64,000 nucleotides of DNA from JAAXHB01 sp965214945 (GCA_965214945.1 OZ244029.1:1736001-1800000); one strand, 5' to 3'. Positions 1 to 8,657 are shown, counted from the first letter of the stretch. Notes: generated by a model not told the origin, from the sequence alone. Numbers and translations are program-made.

Positions 1-1267
1 GCCGTGCCTGGCACAGCTCCATGAGCGTGCCGGTGTACTTGGCAGGGCTCACAATCGCCGCTACTAGGCGCGGCTCGGCGACGGAGGTGATCTGGCCAGC
101 GGGAGGCATATCCGCGGGGTTGTCCACCACCACGGTGTCGCCGTCGGTGCGCGTCACCCGGTATTCCACCGATGGCGCTGTGGAGATGAGCGCCAGCCCG
201 AACTCGCGCTCGAGCCTCTCGCGGACGATCTCCATATGAAGCAGGCCCAGGAACCCGCAGCGGAAGCCGAAGCCGAGCGCCCCTGACGTCTCCGGCTCGT
301 ACGCGAAACCGGAGTCGTTGAGCCGGAGCTTCTCGAGCGCCACCCGAAGCTGTGTGAAGTCGTCGCCATCAACGGGATAAAGGCCCGAAAACACCATCGG
401 TTTCGGCTCGGAGTAGCCCGCCAACGACTCGGGCGCTGGGCGGCGCTCCTCGGTGACGGTCTCGCCTGCCCGAGCCTCGGCCACGTTCTTTATGCCGGCT
501 ATCAGATAGCCGGTCTCGCCAGGCCCCAGACGCGCGACAGGCCGGCTCGCCGGCGTGCGAACGCCGATCTCATCGGCTTCGTGACAGGTCCGGGCCTGCA
601 TGAACCGCAGCTTCGCTTTGGCGGCGAGCACGCCGTTCATCACTCGCACCGACGACACCACCCCGCGGTACTGATCAAAGTGAGAGTCGAATATCAACGC
701 TTGAAGCGGCGCTTCGGCGTCGCCCTGCGGCGGTGGCGTCCTGTCGATCACGGCGTCGAGCAGCTCCTCCACGCCCTGGCCAGTCTTGGCAGAGATGCGC
801 ATCACCTCGTCGGCGGGTATCCCCACCACCTGCTCAATCTCCGCAGCGCAGCGCTCAGGCTCTGCCGCGGGCAGGTCGATCTTGTTGATCACCGCAAGGA
901 TCTCCAGGTCGTTGGCAATGGCAAGATGGCAGTTGGCCAGCGTCTGCGCCTCAATCCCCTGCGCGGCGTCGACCACCAGTATCACCGACTCGCACGCGGC
1001 CAGTGAGCGGCTCACCTCATAGGAGAAGTCGACGTGGCCGGGCGTGTCGATCAGATTGATCACGTGATCGCGCCAGTCGAGTCGCACGGATTGCAGCTTG
1101 ATGGTGATGCCGCGCTCGCGCTCGAGTTCCATTGAGTCGAGGAACTGCTCGCGCATCTCCCGCGGGTCGACGGCACCGGTCAGCTCGAGCATCCGGTCGG
1201 CGAGCGTGGACTTGCCGTGGTCGATGTGAGCGATTATCGACGTGTTGCGGATGCGGTGCTGTTCCAT
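1..1267 (-). CDS. lepA: Elongation factor 4 (LepA), 3' part outside window
   Basis: Ribosome-associated translational GTPase of the EF-G superfamily, thought to help stalled or mis-translocated ribosomes. About 422 codons are visible from the ATG at 1267; the family is about 600 residues, so the C-terminal third lies beyond base 1. Visible motifs are the P-loop AHIDHGKST (residues 13-21), the switch I stretch ERGITIK, the G3 motif DTPGHVDF, the G4 motif NKID, and later the LepA-typical GFLGLLHMEIVRERL. The frame stays open to the edge (AIVSPAKYTGTLMELCQ), which fits LepA closely. It is divergent from rpsT, a neighbour pair common in bacteria. Identification is by motif recognition. Confidence 0.96.
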   Translation of the reverse strand, partial: MEQHRIRNTSIIAHIDHGKSTLADRMLELTGAVDPREMREQFLDSMELERERGITIKLQSVRLDWRDHVINLIDTPGHVDFSYEVSRSLAACESVILVVDAAQGIEAQTLANCHLAIANDLEILAVINKIDLPAAEPERCAAEIEQVVGIPADEVMRISAKTGQGVEELLDAVIDRTPPPQGDAEAPLQALIFDSHFDQYRGVVSSVRVMNGVLAAKAKLRFMQARTCHEADEIGVRTPASRPVARLGPGETGYLIAGIKNVAEARAGETVTEERRPAPESLAGYSEPKPMVFSGLYPVDGDDFTQLRVALEKLRLNDSGFAYEPETSGALGFGFRCGFLGLLHMEIVRERLEREFGLALISTAPSVEYRVTRTDGDTVVVDNPADMPPAGQITSVAEPRLVAAIVSPAKYTGTLMELCQAR

Positions 1268-1515
1268 CTGAGGCTCGCAGTGTGACAGGACGGAAGCCCG
1301 CACCCGTTGCTTGCGGCGATCAGTTTAGACAATCAGTTTCATCGTAAGACGGGCTGTGCCAGCACGACGCTCTGGTGCGGCTAGCCCTACCGCCCTGCAA
1401 CTCAAGGCGACATGACGGCCGGTGTGAGCCTGGTGTCGCGCCGCTAGCCTCACGGCGGCCGAACGACACAGCGACACGACACAGCGACCGAACGTGACCA
1501 GGCCGAAAGGTGAAC

Positions 1516-1782
1516 GTGGCCCAGATCAAGTCCCAGATCAAGCGCAACCGCCAGAACATCAAGCGCCGTCTGCGGAACAAGTCAGCTCGCTCTGAGATGA
1601 ATACCCGCATCAAGTCCGCTGTTGCGGCCGCGGAGGCCGGCAGCGCGGACGCACACGAGAAGCTCCGCGCTGCTGTGAAGCGCATCGACAAAGCAGCAAC
1701 ACGGCGCGTCATCCACAAGAACACGGCGGCGCGCCGCAAGAGCCGCCTGCTCCGAGAGGTCAGCCGACTCAGCGGCGGCTGA
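1516..1782 (+). CDS. rpsT: Ribosomal protein bS20
   Basis: Small-subunit protein that binds 16S rRNA. It is 88 residues, the usual length, and very basic, starting with AQIKSQIKRN and containing the S20 core RNKSARSEMNTRIKSAV. Two GTG codons are possible (1510 and 1516). GTG 1516 is preferred because GAAAGG at 1505-1510 then sits five bases upstream as a Shine-Dalgarno sequence, and the protein begins in the family position. It converges on holA, whose stop is 17 bases past the rpsT stop. Confidence 0.96.
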   Translation: MAQIKSQIKRNRQNIKRRLRNKSARSEMNTRIKSAVAAAEAGSADAHEKLRAAVKRIDKAATRRVIHKNTAARRKSRLLREVSRLSGG

Positions 1783-1785
1783 GCT

Positions 1786-1815
1786 GCGAAGGCTTCATCT
1801 ATCGCGGCTTCATCC
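1786..1815. repeat. 15-bp tandem duplication spanning the holA stop
   Basis: Two units, on the reverse strand gatgaagccgcgata and gatgaagccttcgca. The holA TAG stop forms at the unit junction. Confidence 0.75.
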
Positions 1816-2872
1816 TTCGCGGCCGCATTGATCGTCCGTACGCCAGCGAACGAGGTTGTCCGCGGGCGAGATTGGCCAAACGGACCACCAGCACCTCCAG
1901 CACCAGCTCGTTGGGCCATCCGACCGCGCCGCGCAGCGCCAGATCGGCCTCCGCGAGCAGGCGGACAGCGCGGGCGATTCCTCTGGGGCCGAGTCTGCGG
2001 GTCTGGTGCAGCAGCTTGCGGGCCGGGAACGTCGATCCCTTCATTGCCAGGATCTTCGCCGCTTCACGCTCATCGGCAGCGCCCGAGCCGTCGAGGCGCA
2101 GCATCCGCTGGTAGCGCCCGTGTAGCCCTGCGAGCATCTGAAACGGATGTCTGGACTGCAGTTGGCGGTGCAACACCGTCAGTGCTGCGGTGATGTCGCC
2201 GCGGTCGATAGCATCGTCGAGGTCCCACGGCGCGACCGACCCCGGGTCGCCCCCGTAGACGGCCACATCGTCCGCAGTGACGAACGCTCCCGATCCGAGC
2301 GCTCCTTCCAAGGTGAGAAGCAGCCCGACGACGCGGCTGCCGTCCTGTCCGATCAGATCCGCGACCGCGGCCTCGGCCGACCGGTCGAAGCGCAAGTCCG
2401 ACTGCGCGAGCTGAGCCCGCAGCCATTCGCGAGCTTGCCTCTTGCCGGTGGGTGATCCGATCTTGAGCACTTCCCCGTCCGCGGCCTCGACCGCGGTTCG
2501 CAGTGCCCTCGGCAACACCGGGAGGCGCCCGGTCATGGGGGGCACCCGACCCCGCTCCCACACCAACACCAGGTCGGTGGTCGGTAGCATGTCACCGATC
2601 AAGCTCACAAGCGGGCCGTAGTCCTGCTTGCGTGAGAAGCGCGCCAGGTTCCGGCCCACAATCACGCGGCGGTCGCTGAGAAACGGCGGCGTCCGAGCCG
2701 CGTCCACCAGAGCCGCGGGGCTCCAGTCCCCCTCGGGCTCACGCAGGTCGTCCTCGCCGATATGGGAGAGAGCGAGCGCCCGATCGGCATCGCCGACCAG
2801 TTCAGCTGTGAGCTTCGCCAAGGCCTCCGCGACCAGAATCTCGTCGTCGCCAGTGAGCAGATGAACGCTCAC
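1799..2872 (-). CDS. holA: DNA polymerase III subunit delta
   Basis: Delta subunit of the clamp loader, which opens the beta sliding clamp during replication. It is 357 residues from a GTG start. The N-terminal part (LLTGDDEILVAEAL) is the HolA signature, where the P-loop of related AAA+ proteins has decayed; the middle LIGQDGSRVVGLLLTLE and the C-terminal collar region (HPFQMLAGLHGRYQRML, KLLHQTRRLG) match the family. The last codons, MKPR and the TAG stop, lie inside a two-copy 15-bp tandem duplication, so the extreme C-terminus may have been reshaped by repeat growth. Confidence 0.92.
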   Translation of the reverse strand: MSVHLLTGDDEILVAEALAKLTAELVGDADRALALSHIGEDDLREPEGDWSPAALVDAARTPPFLSDRRVIVGRNLARFSRKQDYGPLVSLIGDMLPTTDLVLVWERGRVPPMTGRLPVLPRALRTAVEAADGEVLKIGSPTGKRQAREWLRAQLAQSDLRFDRSAEAAVADLIGQDGSRVVGLLLTLEGALGSGAFVTADDVAVYGGDPGSVAPWDLDDAIDRGDITAALTVLHRQLQSRHPFQMLAGLHGRYQRMLRLDGSGAADEREAAKILAMKGSTFPARKLLHQTRRLGPRGIARAVRLLAEADLALRGAVGWPNELVLEVLVVRLANLARGQPRSLAYGRSMRPRRMKPR

Positions 2873-2934
2873 CGCACCGCCGGTGCCGACGCGTCGGCAC
2901 CATGTGACGAGGCGGTCATGGCTTGTGACCCTAA

Positions 2935-2973
2935 CTTCTGATCCCGACCTCTGATCCAGACCTCTGATCCCGA
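2935..2973. repeat. 13-bp tandem array upstream of holA
   Basis: Three units of the type cctctgatcccga, 62-101 bases upstream of the holA start. No gene lies between holA and 3096. Confidence 0.85.
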
Positions 2974-3095
2974 CTTAAAGCGATGCCAGCCCGGGCCCAC
3001 CGCCAAGCGACGCCGAGAGTGCCTGCACAGCAGCCGGGCTAGAATTTGTAGTTGACGAGGCGATTCTGACCCCCAGGCCGGAGGTGACGTCTGCT

Positions 3096-3536
3096 ATGCG
3101 CCTGCAACTCGCTTTGAATGTGAACGATCTCGACGAGGCCGTCGACTTCTACGCCAGGATGTTTGCCACCAGGCCGGCAAAGACCCGCCCCGGATACGCC
3201 AACTTCGCCATCGCCGACCCGCCTCTCAAGCTCGTACTGTTCGAAAGGGGCGGCCCGGCCGGGTCGATCAACCACCTCGGTGTTGAAGCCGAAGCATCCG
3301 CCGAGGTCACAGCGGCGCAGGCCCGACTGACAGAGTCCGGGCTCAGCACCACCGGGATCGACGACACCTTATGCTGCTACGCGGCCAAGACTGAGACCTG
3401 GGTCGAGGCTCCCGACGGCAACCGCTGGGAGTGGTACGTCAAGACCGGCGACTCAGACCAGATGGAAAACACCGTCGTGTCCGAGCCGAGCGAGACTGTC
3501 GCGTCCAAGCCGAGCGAGACTGCCTGCTGCTTCTAA
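3096..3536 (+). CDS. VOC-family metalloprotein, ArsI/CadI type
   Basis: Vicinal-oxygen-chelate fold protein resembling ArsI (an organoarsenical C-As lyase) and CadI (cadmium-induced protein). The match includes LQLALNVNDLDEAVDFYA, PGYANFAIADPPLKLVL, the histidine motif NHLGVE and the paired cysteines in DTLCCYA, expected to bind the thiol-bound metal(loid). ATG 3096 is chosen because GGAGG (3080-3084) precedes it; a GTG at 3084 overlaps that site. The protein ends with an in-frame duplication of eight residues (VVSEPSET, VASKPSET) followed by ACCF, so the tail is not family-typical. No arsenic genes are adjacent, so the substrate is uncertain. Confidence 0.85.
   Translation: MRLQLALNVNDLDEAVDFYARMFATRPAKTRPGYANFAIADPPLKLVLFERGGPAGSINHLGVEAEASAEVTAAQARLTESGLSTTGIDDTLCCYAAKTETWVEAPDGNRWEWYVKTGDSDQMENTVVSEPSETVASKPSETACCF
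3474..3521. repeat. 24-bp in-frame duplication in the VOC protein tail
   Basis: Two 24-bp copies differing at two bases. The unit is a multiple of three and keeps the frame. Confidence 0.85.
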
Positions 3537-3611
3537 GACTTCGGCGGTCCGGCGCGCCGACGCCTGCTCAGACGCCGGTGCCTGCTCAGACATCGCTCGG
3601 CGACGGCCGAG

Positions 3612-3683
3612 GTCACCGCACAAGGGAGAGTCACCGCACAGAGGAGAGTCACCGCACAGAGGAGAGTCACCGCACAGAGGAGA
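3612..3683. repeat. 18-bp tandem array, four units
   Basis: Unit gtcaccgcacagaggaga, with the last three copies identical. It lies between the convergent VOC and comEC genes, ten bases past the comEC stop. Confidence 0.95.
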
Positions 3684-3693
3684 ATGTCGAGAC

Positions 3694-5568
3694 CTACCGG
3701 AGCGGTGCTGATGCGATCTCCACAGCCAGGCTCGGAGTGTCAGCGACGACATCGACTCTCAAAGCTCCGATGCGCAGAACAGCCCCTGCGGCAACGGTGC
3801 GGGCGCGGGGCACGCGGTGCAAAGGCGGCGCGATGACGGCCGCGCCCCGGTAGCGCTCGGTCAGAGCCAGCACCGCGTGGGCGTCGGCGGCGTCACCGTC
3901 CGCCGCGACGATCAAGTCGGCACGGCGGACACCAGCCAGCCGCAGCCCCTCGAGCAGCCGCCGCGGCGAGCCTGGCTGATCGAGCACGACCACCACGCCG
4001 TCGGGGTGGCTCAACACCGAGGCGCCCCGAACCTCCGACCAGCCCGGCGAAGGTGCCGCCGCTCCGCTGACGCTATGAGCGAACGCGGCCAACACCATGG
4101 CAACGCCCACGGACCGGATCAGCGACCCGCGCCCGGCCACGCGGTGTCCCAGCAACGCGGCCAAAGTGGCCGACGACGCCAGACGGGGCGCGCCCAGCAG
4201 CATCGCCACGCCTACGATCACCGCGGCCGCGCCGGCTGCGCCCAACACCGCAGGTGGCAGCGCGGCAGCGGTCTCCGCCACGCGGCGCACCCACCACAAC
4301 AGCGCTGAGGTAGGTAGGTGAACCGCCCACGCCACCCAGCCTCCGGCGACACCCGCGAACAGCCCAGCCGTGAGGCCCCACATCATCACCGGACCCGCTG
4401 CCGGGCCTGCGAGTAAGTTGGCCGGCAGTGACGCCAGCGGCACCGTTCCGAAAGCGGTGATCAGCAGCGGCGTCACTGCGAGCTGCGCCCCAGCGGTCGT
4501 CGCCACGGCCAGGCGCAGTGGCCAGGGCCCCGGCAGCGCCTCAGTGAGCGCGGGGGTGATCCACAGCAGCCCCGCGGTGGCAAACACCGAGAGCTGAAAC
4601 GCCAGCATGCGCACCAAGAACGGATCGATCACCAGCACCGCGGCGATTGCCCAGGCCAGAGTTCGCCGGCCTCTCTCAGGATGGCCAAGAGCTGCGCTCG
4701 TAACCGCCGCAGCAGCCATTCCAACGGCTCGTAGTACCGAAGGCTCAAAGCGAGTGAGCACCGCGAACACCGACAGCAGCGCTACCAGCGCCACGAGGCG
4801 CCCACCTGGCCGGAGCCGGTCTACCACCGGCGACGCCAGCGCCAGGACGAACGCCACGTTCTGGCCCGAAACCACCAACAGATGCCCCAGACCAGCGGCC
4901 CGGAAGTCGTCCGCGAGCCGGTAAGACTGCTCGCGGTCGTCACCATATACCATGCCGGAGAACAGCGACCGATGATCCGCCGACATGCCGCGTGCGCCCC
5001 TTGCCAGCAACCGCCTGACCCTGTTGGCGAAACCCGCGAGCGGCGACGCCGGGGCCTTGTCGTGGACTGACGCCACCGTCAGCTTGGCTACGACATGTCG
5101 CCAGCGGTACCAGTCGCCAGCGGCCTCCCGCACTGTTGCGGTTACGCGGACGCGCTCGCCAGCCAGAGCGTCGTCGAGGCGGGCCGCGGCCGGGCCGTGG
5201 GCCCGGGCCTCCAGACGTTTGCCCTGGTAGCGGACCGTCACCCGCACACCGGTATGGCCCAGTGGACGCGGGTCGTCAACGAGCGTGACCCACCCGGTGA
5301 TCTCGCCGGGAGTGGGCAACCCCTGAGTTAGCCCGGCAACGGCGCGCACGCCGAAGAAGCCTGTGAGCGCGGCGAACACCGCGAAAGCCAGCAACACGTT
5401 GGGGCGCCACACGAAGGCGGCGGCCAGCAACAGCACCGCGGCCAGCGGCAACCCGATCAGAGTCCACGCCCCCGCCGAGGCCCCCGCCGCCGCTGCGTAG
5501 GGCATGAACGCCGAAGCGTTAACCGTCGCGAGCACGCCCTTCAAGCTGCTGCCATACGCTGCCCTCAC
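3694..5568 (-). CDS. comEC: ComEC/Rec2 competence protein (DNA uptake channel)
   Basis: Polytopic membrane protein that passes single-stranded DNA into the cytoplasm during transformation. It is 624 residues. The N-terminal membrane segments and OB-like DUF4131 region are followed by the competence core with the signature LFSGMVYGDDRE and GLGHLLVVSGQNVAF, then a long hydrophobic region. The C-terminal metallo-beta-lactamase-like part is short and lacks the HxHxDH motif, as in many actinobacterial ComEC proteins. The GTG at 5568 lies inside a 17-bp array that begins in the comEA stop; ATG 5505 (MPYAAAAG) is a possible alternative start. It follows comEA in the same direction. Confidence 0.9.
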   Translation of the reverse strand: MRAAYGSSLKGVLATVNASAFMPYAAAAGASAGAWTLIGLPLAAVLLLAAAFVWRPNVLLAFAVFAALTGFFGVRAVAGLTQGLPTPGEITGWVTLVDDPRPLGHTGVRVTVRYQGKRLEARAHGPAAARLDDALAGERVRVTATVREAAGDWYRWRHVVAKLTVASVHDKAPASPLAGFANRVRRLLARGARGMSADHRSLFSGMVYGDDREQSYRLADDFRAAGLGHLLVVSGQNVAFVLALASPVVDRLRPGGRLVALVALLSVFAVLTRFEPSVLRAVGMAAAAVTSAALGHPERGRRTLAWAIAAVLVIDPFLVRMLAFQLSVFATAGLLWITPALTEALPGPWPLRLAVATTAGAQLAVTPLLITAFGTVPLASLPANLLAGPAAGPVMMWGLTAGLFAGVAGGWVAWAVHLPTSALLWWVRRVAETAAALPPAVLGAAGAAAVIVGVAMLLGAPRLASSATLAALLGHRVAGRGSLIRSVGVAMVLAAFAHSVSGAAAPSPGWSEVRGASVLSHPDGVVVVLDQPGSPRRLLEGLRLAGVRRADLIVAADGDAADAHAVLALTERYRGAAVIAPPLHRVPRARTVAAGAVLRIGALRVDVVADTPSLAVEIASAPLR

Positions 5569-5615
5569 ACGCCTATGTAGGTCATACGCCTATGTAAGTC
5601 ACACGCCTATGTAGG
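5565..5615. repeat. 17-bp array copying the comEA stop region and holding the comEC start
   Basis: Three units tcacacgcctatgtagg, tcatacgcctatgtaag and tcacacgcctatgtagg. On the reverse strand each reads tacataggcgtgtga, the last codons (YIGV) plus the TGA of comEA; the comEC GTG at 5568 overlaps the TGA of the distal unit. Confidence 0.95.
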
Positions 5616-6384
5616 GGCGCATACGCTCGAGCTTCACCGGACCGATTCCGGCCACCTTGTCGAGGTCGTCCACGCTGGCAAACAGCCCAGCTCTTTCGCG
5701 ATGCTCCACTATCGCGGCGGCCAGTGAAGGCCCGATCCCGGGAAGGCTCTCCAGCGCGGCGGCGTCAGCAGAGTTGATGTTCACAAGCACGCCGCCAGCG
5801 GTGTTGTGGCCAGAATCGCCGGCCGGGTCCGGAGAGCCCGGAGGCGTGGCGCTCACCAAGTCGGGCTGGGACTCCTCCCCTTGCGCGGGCACCCACAGGC
5901 GCGCGCCGTCGATGATCGGCTCGGCCAGGTTGAGCCTGGCCGGGTCGGCGTCGGACGCCAGCCCCCCTGCCGCGTCGACCGCGTCCGCCACGCGGCTTCC
6001 CGGCGGAAGCTCGTGAACGCCTGGAGAGGCCACCGCGCCTGCTACGTGCACCGCGATCGGCGACGGCGCGGCGGTCTCGGGCGGCGGCAACGGAATGGAC
6101 ACCGAGGCCACGGTCGGCAGGATCTCCTCAGGCTCGGGTCCGGAAGGCGTTCGCAGCGCCCACCAGCCGCCGACTGCCGCCGCGGCCACTCCTATGACAC
6201 CGAAGACCACCGTCGCGGCAGACACACCCAGCCGGTCGGCTAGTGCTGTCGGCGTGGGAAGCCCGCGCCGCTGAGCGGGCCGTGTCGCGCTGTCGCCGGT
6301 GGGCTCGATGGTCAAGGCGCTTCCCCCGCGTGAGGACCGTCTTAGACCGGCCGCGAGCGGGTGACCGGCAAACCCGATAGACAC
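5599..6384 (-). CDS. comEA: ComEA-like competence DNA receptor
   Basis: Membrane-anchored double-stranded DNA receptor of the transformation system. Order of parts: a membrane segment around residues 57-75 (SAATVVFGVIGVAAAAVGGWW), a proline-rich spacer, an SLBB domain (IAVHVAGAVASPGVHELPPG), a Gly/Ser/Pro linker, and two helix-hairpin-helix motifs (VNINSADAAALESLPGIGPS and FASVDDLDKVAGIGPVKLER). The coordinates use the first in-frame GTG, but a strong promoter lies directly over it, so transcription probably begins inside the frame. The TTG at 6312 (MTIEPTG), preceded by GGGGGAAG, is then the likely start. comEC follows 30 bases downstream. Confidence 0.88.
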   Translation of the reverse strand: MSIGFAGHPLAAGLRRSSRGGSALTIEPTGDSATRPAQRRGLPTPTALADRLGVSAATVVFGVIGVAAAAVGGWWALRTPSGPEPEEILPTVASVSIPLPPPETAAPSPIAVHVAGAVASPGVHELPPGSRVADAVDAAGGLASDADPARLNLAEPIIDGARLWVPAQGEESQPDLVSATPPGSPDPAGDSGHNTAGGVLVNINSADAAALESLPGIGPSLAAAIVEHRERAGLFASVDDLDKVAGIGPVKLERMRPYIGV

Positions 6385-6385
6385 A

Positions 6386-6414
6386 ATATTAGACTAATTT
6401 TTGTTATGTGTCAA
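6386..6414 (-). promoter_or_regulatory. Strong sigma-70-like promoter for comEA-comEC
   Basis: Reverse strand: TTGACA (6414-6409), 17-base spacer, TAATAT (6391-6386). This is near consensus and sits in an AT-rich patch. The predicted transcription start, about 6377-6380, is downstream of the GTG at 6384. Confidence 0.75.
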
Positions 6415-6500
6415 CCAGTTTCACTCTTACGATAACAACCGTCCGGCTGCGCCCGACAGCAGACAGCACCTGCGTGGGTGCGGTGAGGGCTGGAGAAGCT

Positions 6501-6545
6501 GGTTCAGGTCAGACTGGTTCAGGTCAGACTGGTTCAGGTCAGAAC
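6501..6545. repeat. 15-bp array with repeated in-frame stop codons
   Basis: Three units ggttcaggtcagact, the last one ending aac. On the reverse strand each contains TGA at the position of the thioredoxin gene stop, giving three in-frame stops 15 bases apart. Confidence 0.95.
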
Positions 6546-7372
6546 AGTACCGAGGAGAGACGTTTGCGCCAGCTCGCCGTACGCGGATCGTCAGATCCAA
6601 GCAATTCGAGCAGATCGACGAAGCGCTGGCGTGAGGCGTCATCGGATTTCACCTTCAGCAGCAGAGCCGCCAGTTCCAACTCCACGTCTCGTCGGTCGCC
6701 ACGTGAGTCGCCGCTGGAGGCCTGATGCAGGCGGATCAGCGCCTTGAGGCGGCGCACGTCTGGGCTCTCGCCGACACGCTCGAGCAGGTCCTCGGCCTCG
6801 GCGGATGCCCCCCGCTCGATCAGCAGCTCTGCGAGCGCTGTGACGGCAGGCTCGTCGTCCGGCGCGATCTCAAGGGCGGCCCGCAACGACGCTTCGTCGC
6901 CCGCGGCCACCAACCGCTCGACCTCAGTAGCTGCCGACGGAGGCACCAGCCGCTGCACGAAGTCACTCACCGCAGCCTCGCCCTGCGCACCGAGGAAGCC
7001 GTCCGCCACGGCACCGTCGACCATGGCATAGACCGCCGGAATCGACTGCACTCGGAAAGCCTGAGCGACCCCGGGGTTCTTGTCGACGTCGACCTTGGCC
7101 AGTTCCACCGCGCCGTTCGTCGACGCCACGGCCTTCTCCAGAATCGGCCCCAGCTGGCGACAAGGATGACACCACTCAGCCCACAGGTCCACCACCACAG
7201 GAACAGTCTTGGAACGCTGCACCACGTCGGCATCGAAGCTGGCGTCGGTGACATTGATGAACGACGGCGCTTCACCTGGTAGCGCAGACGACCCCGCGTC
7301 GGCGGAGGCGCGGCCACGGCGCCCAGGCCCGCGGCGATGCGAAGGTTTGCGCGCCATGCCAGAATGCACCAT
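6539..7372 (-). CDS. Thioredoxin-TPR protein, CnoX/YbbN-like co-chaperone
   Basis: An N-terminal thioredoxin domain (about residues 36-140) is joined to a C-terminal helical TPR-like domain, the CnoX/YbbN arrangement of a chaperedoxin that protects clients from oxidation and passes them to chaperonins. The redox motif is WAEWCHPCRQLGP (Cys68, Cys71). CHPC differs from the canonical CGPC. The cis-proline region is QSIPAVYAM. The basic N-terminal tail (ARKPSHRRGPGRRGR) is unusual. ATG 7357 is an alternative start. The gene is divergent from the LLM oxidoreductase, with a six-unit repeat array between them. Confidence 0.86.
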   Translation of the reverse strand: MVHSGMARKPSHRRGPGRRGRASADAGSSALPGEAPSFINVTDASFDADVVQRSKTVPVVVDLWAEWCHPCRQLGPILEKAVASTNGAVELAKVDVDKNPGVAQAFRVQSIPAVYAMVDGAVADGFLGAQGEAAVSDFVQRLVPPSAATEVERLVAAGDEASLRAALEIAPDDEPAVTALAELLIERGASAEAEDLLERVGESPDVRRLKALIRLHQASSGDSRGDRRDVELELAALLLKVKSDDASRQRFVDLLELLGSDDPRTASWRKRLSSVLF

Positions 7373-7405
7373 GCCGAAACGGACTGTAACAACCAGCCTG
7401 TAACA

Positions 7406-7495
7406 ACCAGCACAGCACCGACCAGCACAGCACCGACCAGCACAGCACCGACCAGCACAGCACCGACCAGCACAGCACCGACCAGCACAGCGCTC
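7406..7495. repeat. 15-bp tandem array, about six units
   Basis: Five exact units accagcacagcaccg and a sixth altered one, in the divergent control region between the thioredoxin and LLM genes. If promoters overlap it, copy number would change their spacing. Confidence 0.95.
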
Positions 7496-7521
7496 TTGGG
7501 CACGAGGAGGTTTGCCAAGTC

Positions 7522-8550
7522 ATGAAGATCGACGCATGGATTGGATTGCCCGAAGGCGGCGCCCCTGACGCCCTGTCGGCGGTCGGCTCTCTGGCGCGTG
7601 AGATGGAGGCCGCCGGGTACAGCGGCCTGCTGTCGGCAGAGACCAGCCACGACCCTTTCCTGCCTCTGGCCCTCGCGGCAGCCGAGACAGAGCGAATCGA
7701 TCTGATGACCGGCATCGCGGTGGCATTCGCCCGCAATCCGATGCTGCTGGCTCACACGGCCTGGGATCTTCAGCTTCTATCTTCGGGGCGCTTCATGCTT
7801 GGCCTGGGTAGCCAGATCCGCCCGCACATCACCAAGCGCTACTCGATGCCGTGGTCGGCTCCGGCGGCGCGTATGCAGGAGATGATTGAGGCGATCCGAG
7901 CTATCTGGCATGCCTGGCAGAACGGTGAGCGGCTGCGCTTCCGGGGCCGCTTCTACCAGCACACCCTGATGACTCCCATGTTCAGCCCGAGGCCGCTGGA
8001 GGTTCCGCCGCCTCAGATCCTGCTGGCAGGCGTCGGGCCGATGATGACCCGAGTCGCGGGGCGCAGCGCCGACGGGTTCGTGTCCCACGTCTTTCAGACC
8101 GCCGATTACTTCAAGGCCGTCACCCTGCCCAATATCGAGGCGGGCCTGGCCGAGTCCGGGCGCAGCCGGGCCGACTTTCAGATCTCGATGCCGATATTCG
8201 TGGTTTCGGGTTTCAGCGAAGGTGACATCGCCCAGGCCGACGCCGCGACGCGCAAGCAGATCGCGTTCTATGGCTCGACGCCCGCATACAGGGCAGTGCT
8301 CGATCACCACGGTTGGGGCGACGCCCAGATCGAGCTCAACCGCCTGTCGAAGCGAGGCCGCTGGGACGACATGACCGACGTGATCGACGACGCAATGCTT
8401 GAGGAATTCGCCATAGTCGCGGAGCCCCACGACGTGCCGGCCAGGCTTGAACAGCGCTACGGAGGCGTGATCGACCGGTTGCAGTTCTACGCGGGAGCGC
8501 ACGACACCGAGCGCTGGGCGCCGATCCTCGAGCAGATAAGAGCCCTCTGA
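7522..8550 (+). CDS. LLM-class F420-dependent oxidoreductase (TIGR03617-like)
   Basis: Luciferase-like monooxygenase fold enzyme of 342 residues, expected to use coenzyme F420 or flavin for hydride transfer. The sequence follows the TIGR03617 family pattern: MKIDAWIGLP start, ETSHDPFLPLALAA, GIAVAFARNPM, LGLGSQIRPHITKRY, then GVGPMMTRVAGRSADGF. The substrate is not predictable. GAGGAGG at 7504-7510 precedes the ATG by 11 bases. The C-terminal codons (EQIRAL and TGA) seed a five-unit array downstream. Confidence 0.9.
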   Translation: MKIDAWIGLPEGGAPDALSAVGSLAREMEAAGYSGLLSAETSHDPFLPLALAAAETERIDLMTGIAVAFARNPMLLAHTAWDLQLLSSGRFMLGLGSQIRPHITKRYSMPWSAPAARMQEMIEAIRAIWHAWQNGERLRFRGRFYQHTLMTPMFSPRPLEVPPPQILLAGVGPMMTRVAGRSADGFVSHVFQTADYFKAVTLPNIEAGLAESGRSRADFQISMPIFVVSGFSEGDIAQADAATRKQIAFYGSTPAYRAVLDHHGWGDAQIELNRLSKRGRWDDMTDVIDDAMLEEFAIVAEPHDVPARLEQRYGGVIDRLQFYAGAHDTERWAPILEQIRAL

Positions 8551-8612
8551 GATAAGAGCCTCTGAAACAAGAGCGCCTGAGACAAGAGCACCCTGAGACA
8601 AGAGCACCCTGA
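8532..8612. repeat. Five-unit array, every unit ending in TGA
   Basis: Units end at 8550 (the LLM stop), 8565, 8580, 8596 and 8612, each of the form gacaagagcaccctga with drift. The first three TGAs are in frame; the last two units are 16 bp and shift frame. Confidence 0.95.
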
Positions 8613-8657
8613 AGCCACGCGGCGCAAGCCCGATGCCGGTAGGATGCCGTCACTCGC

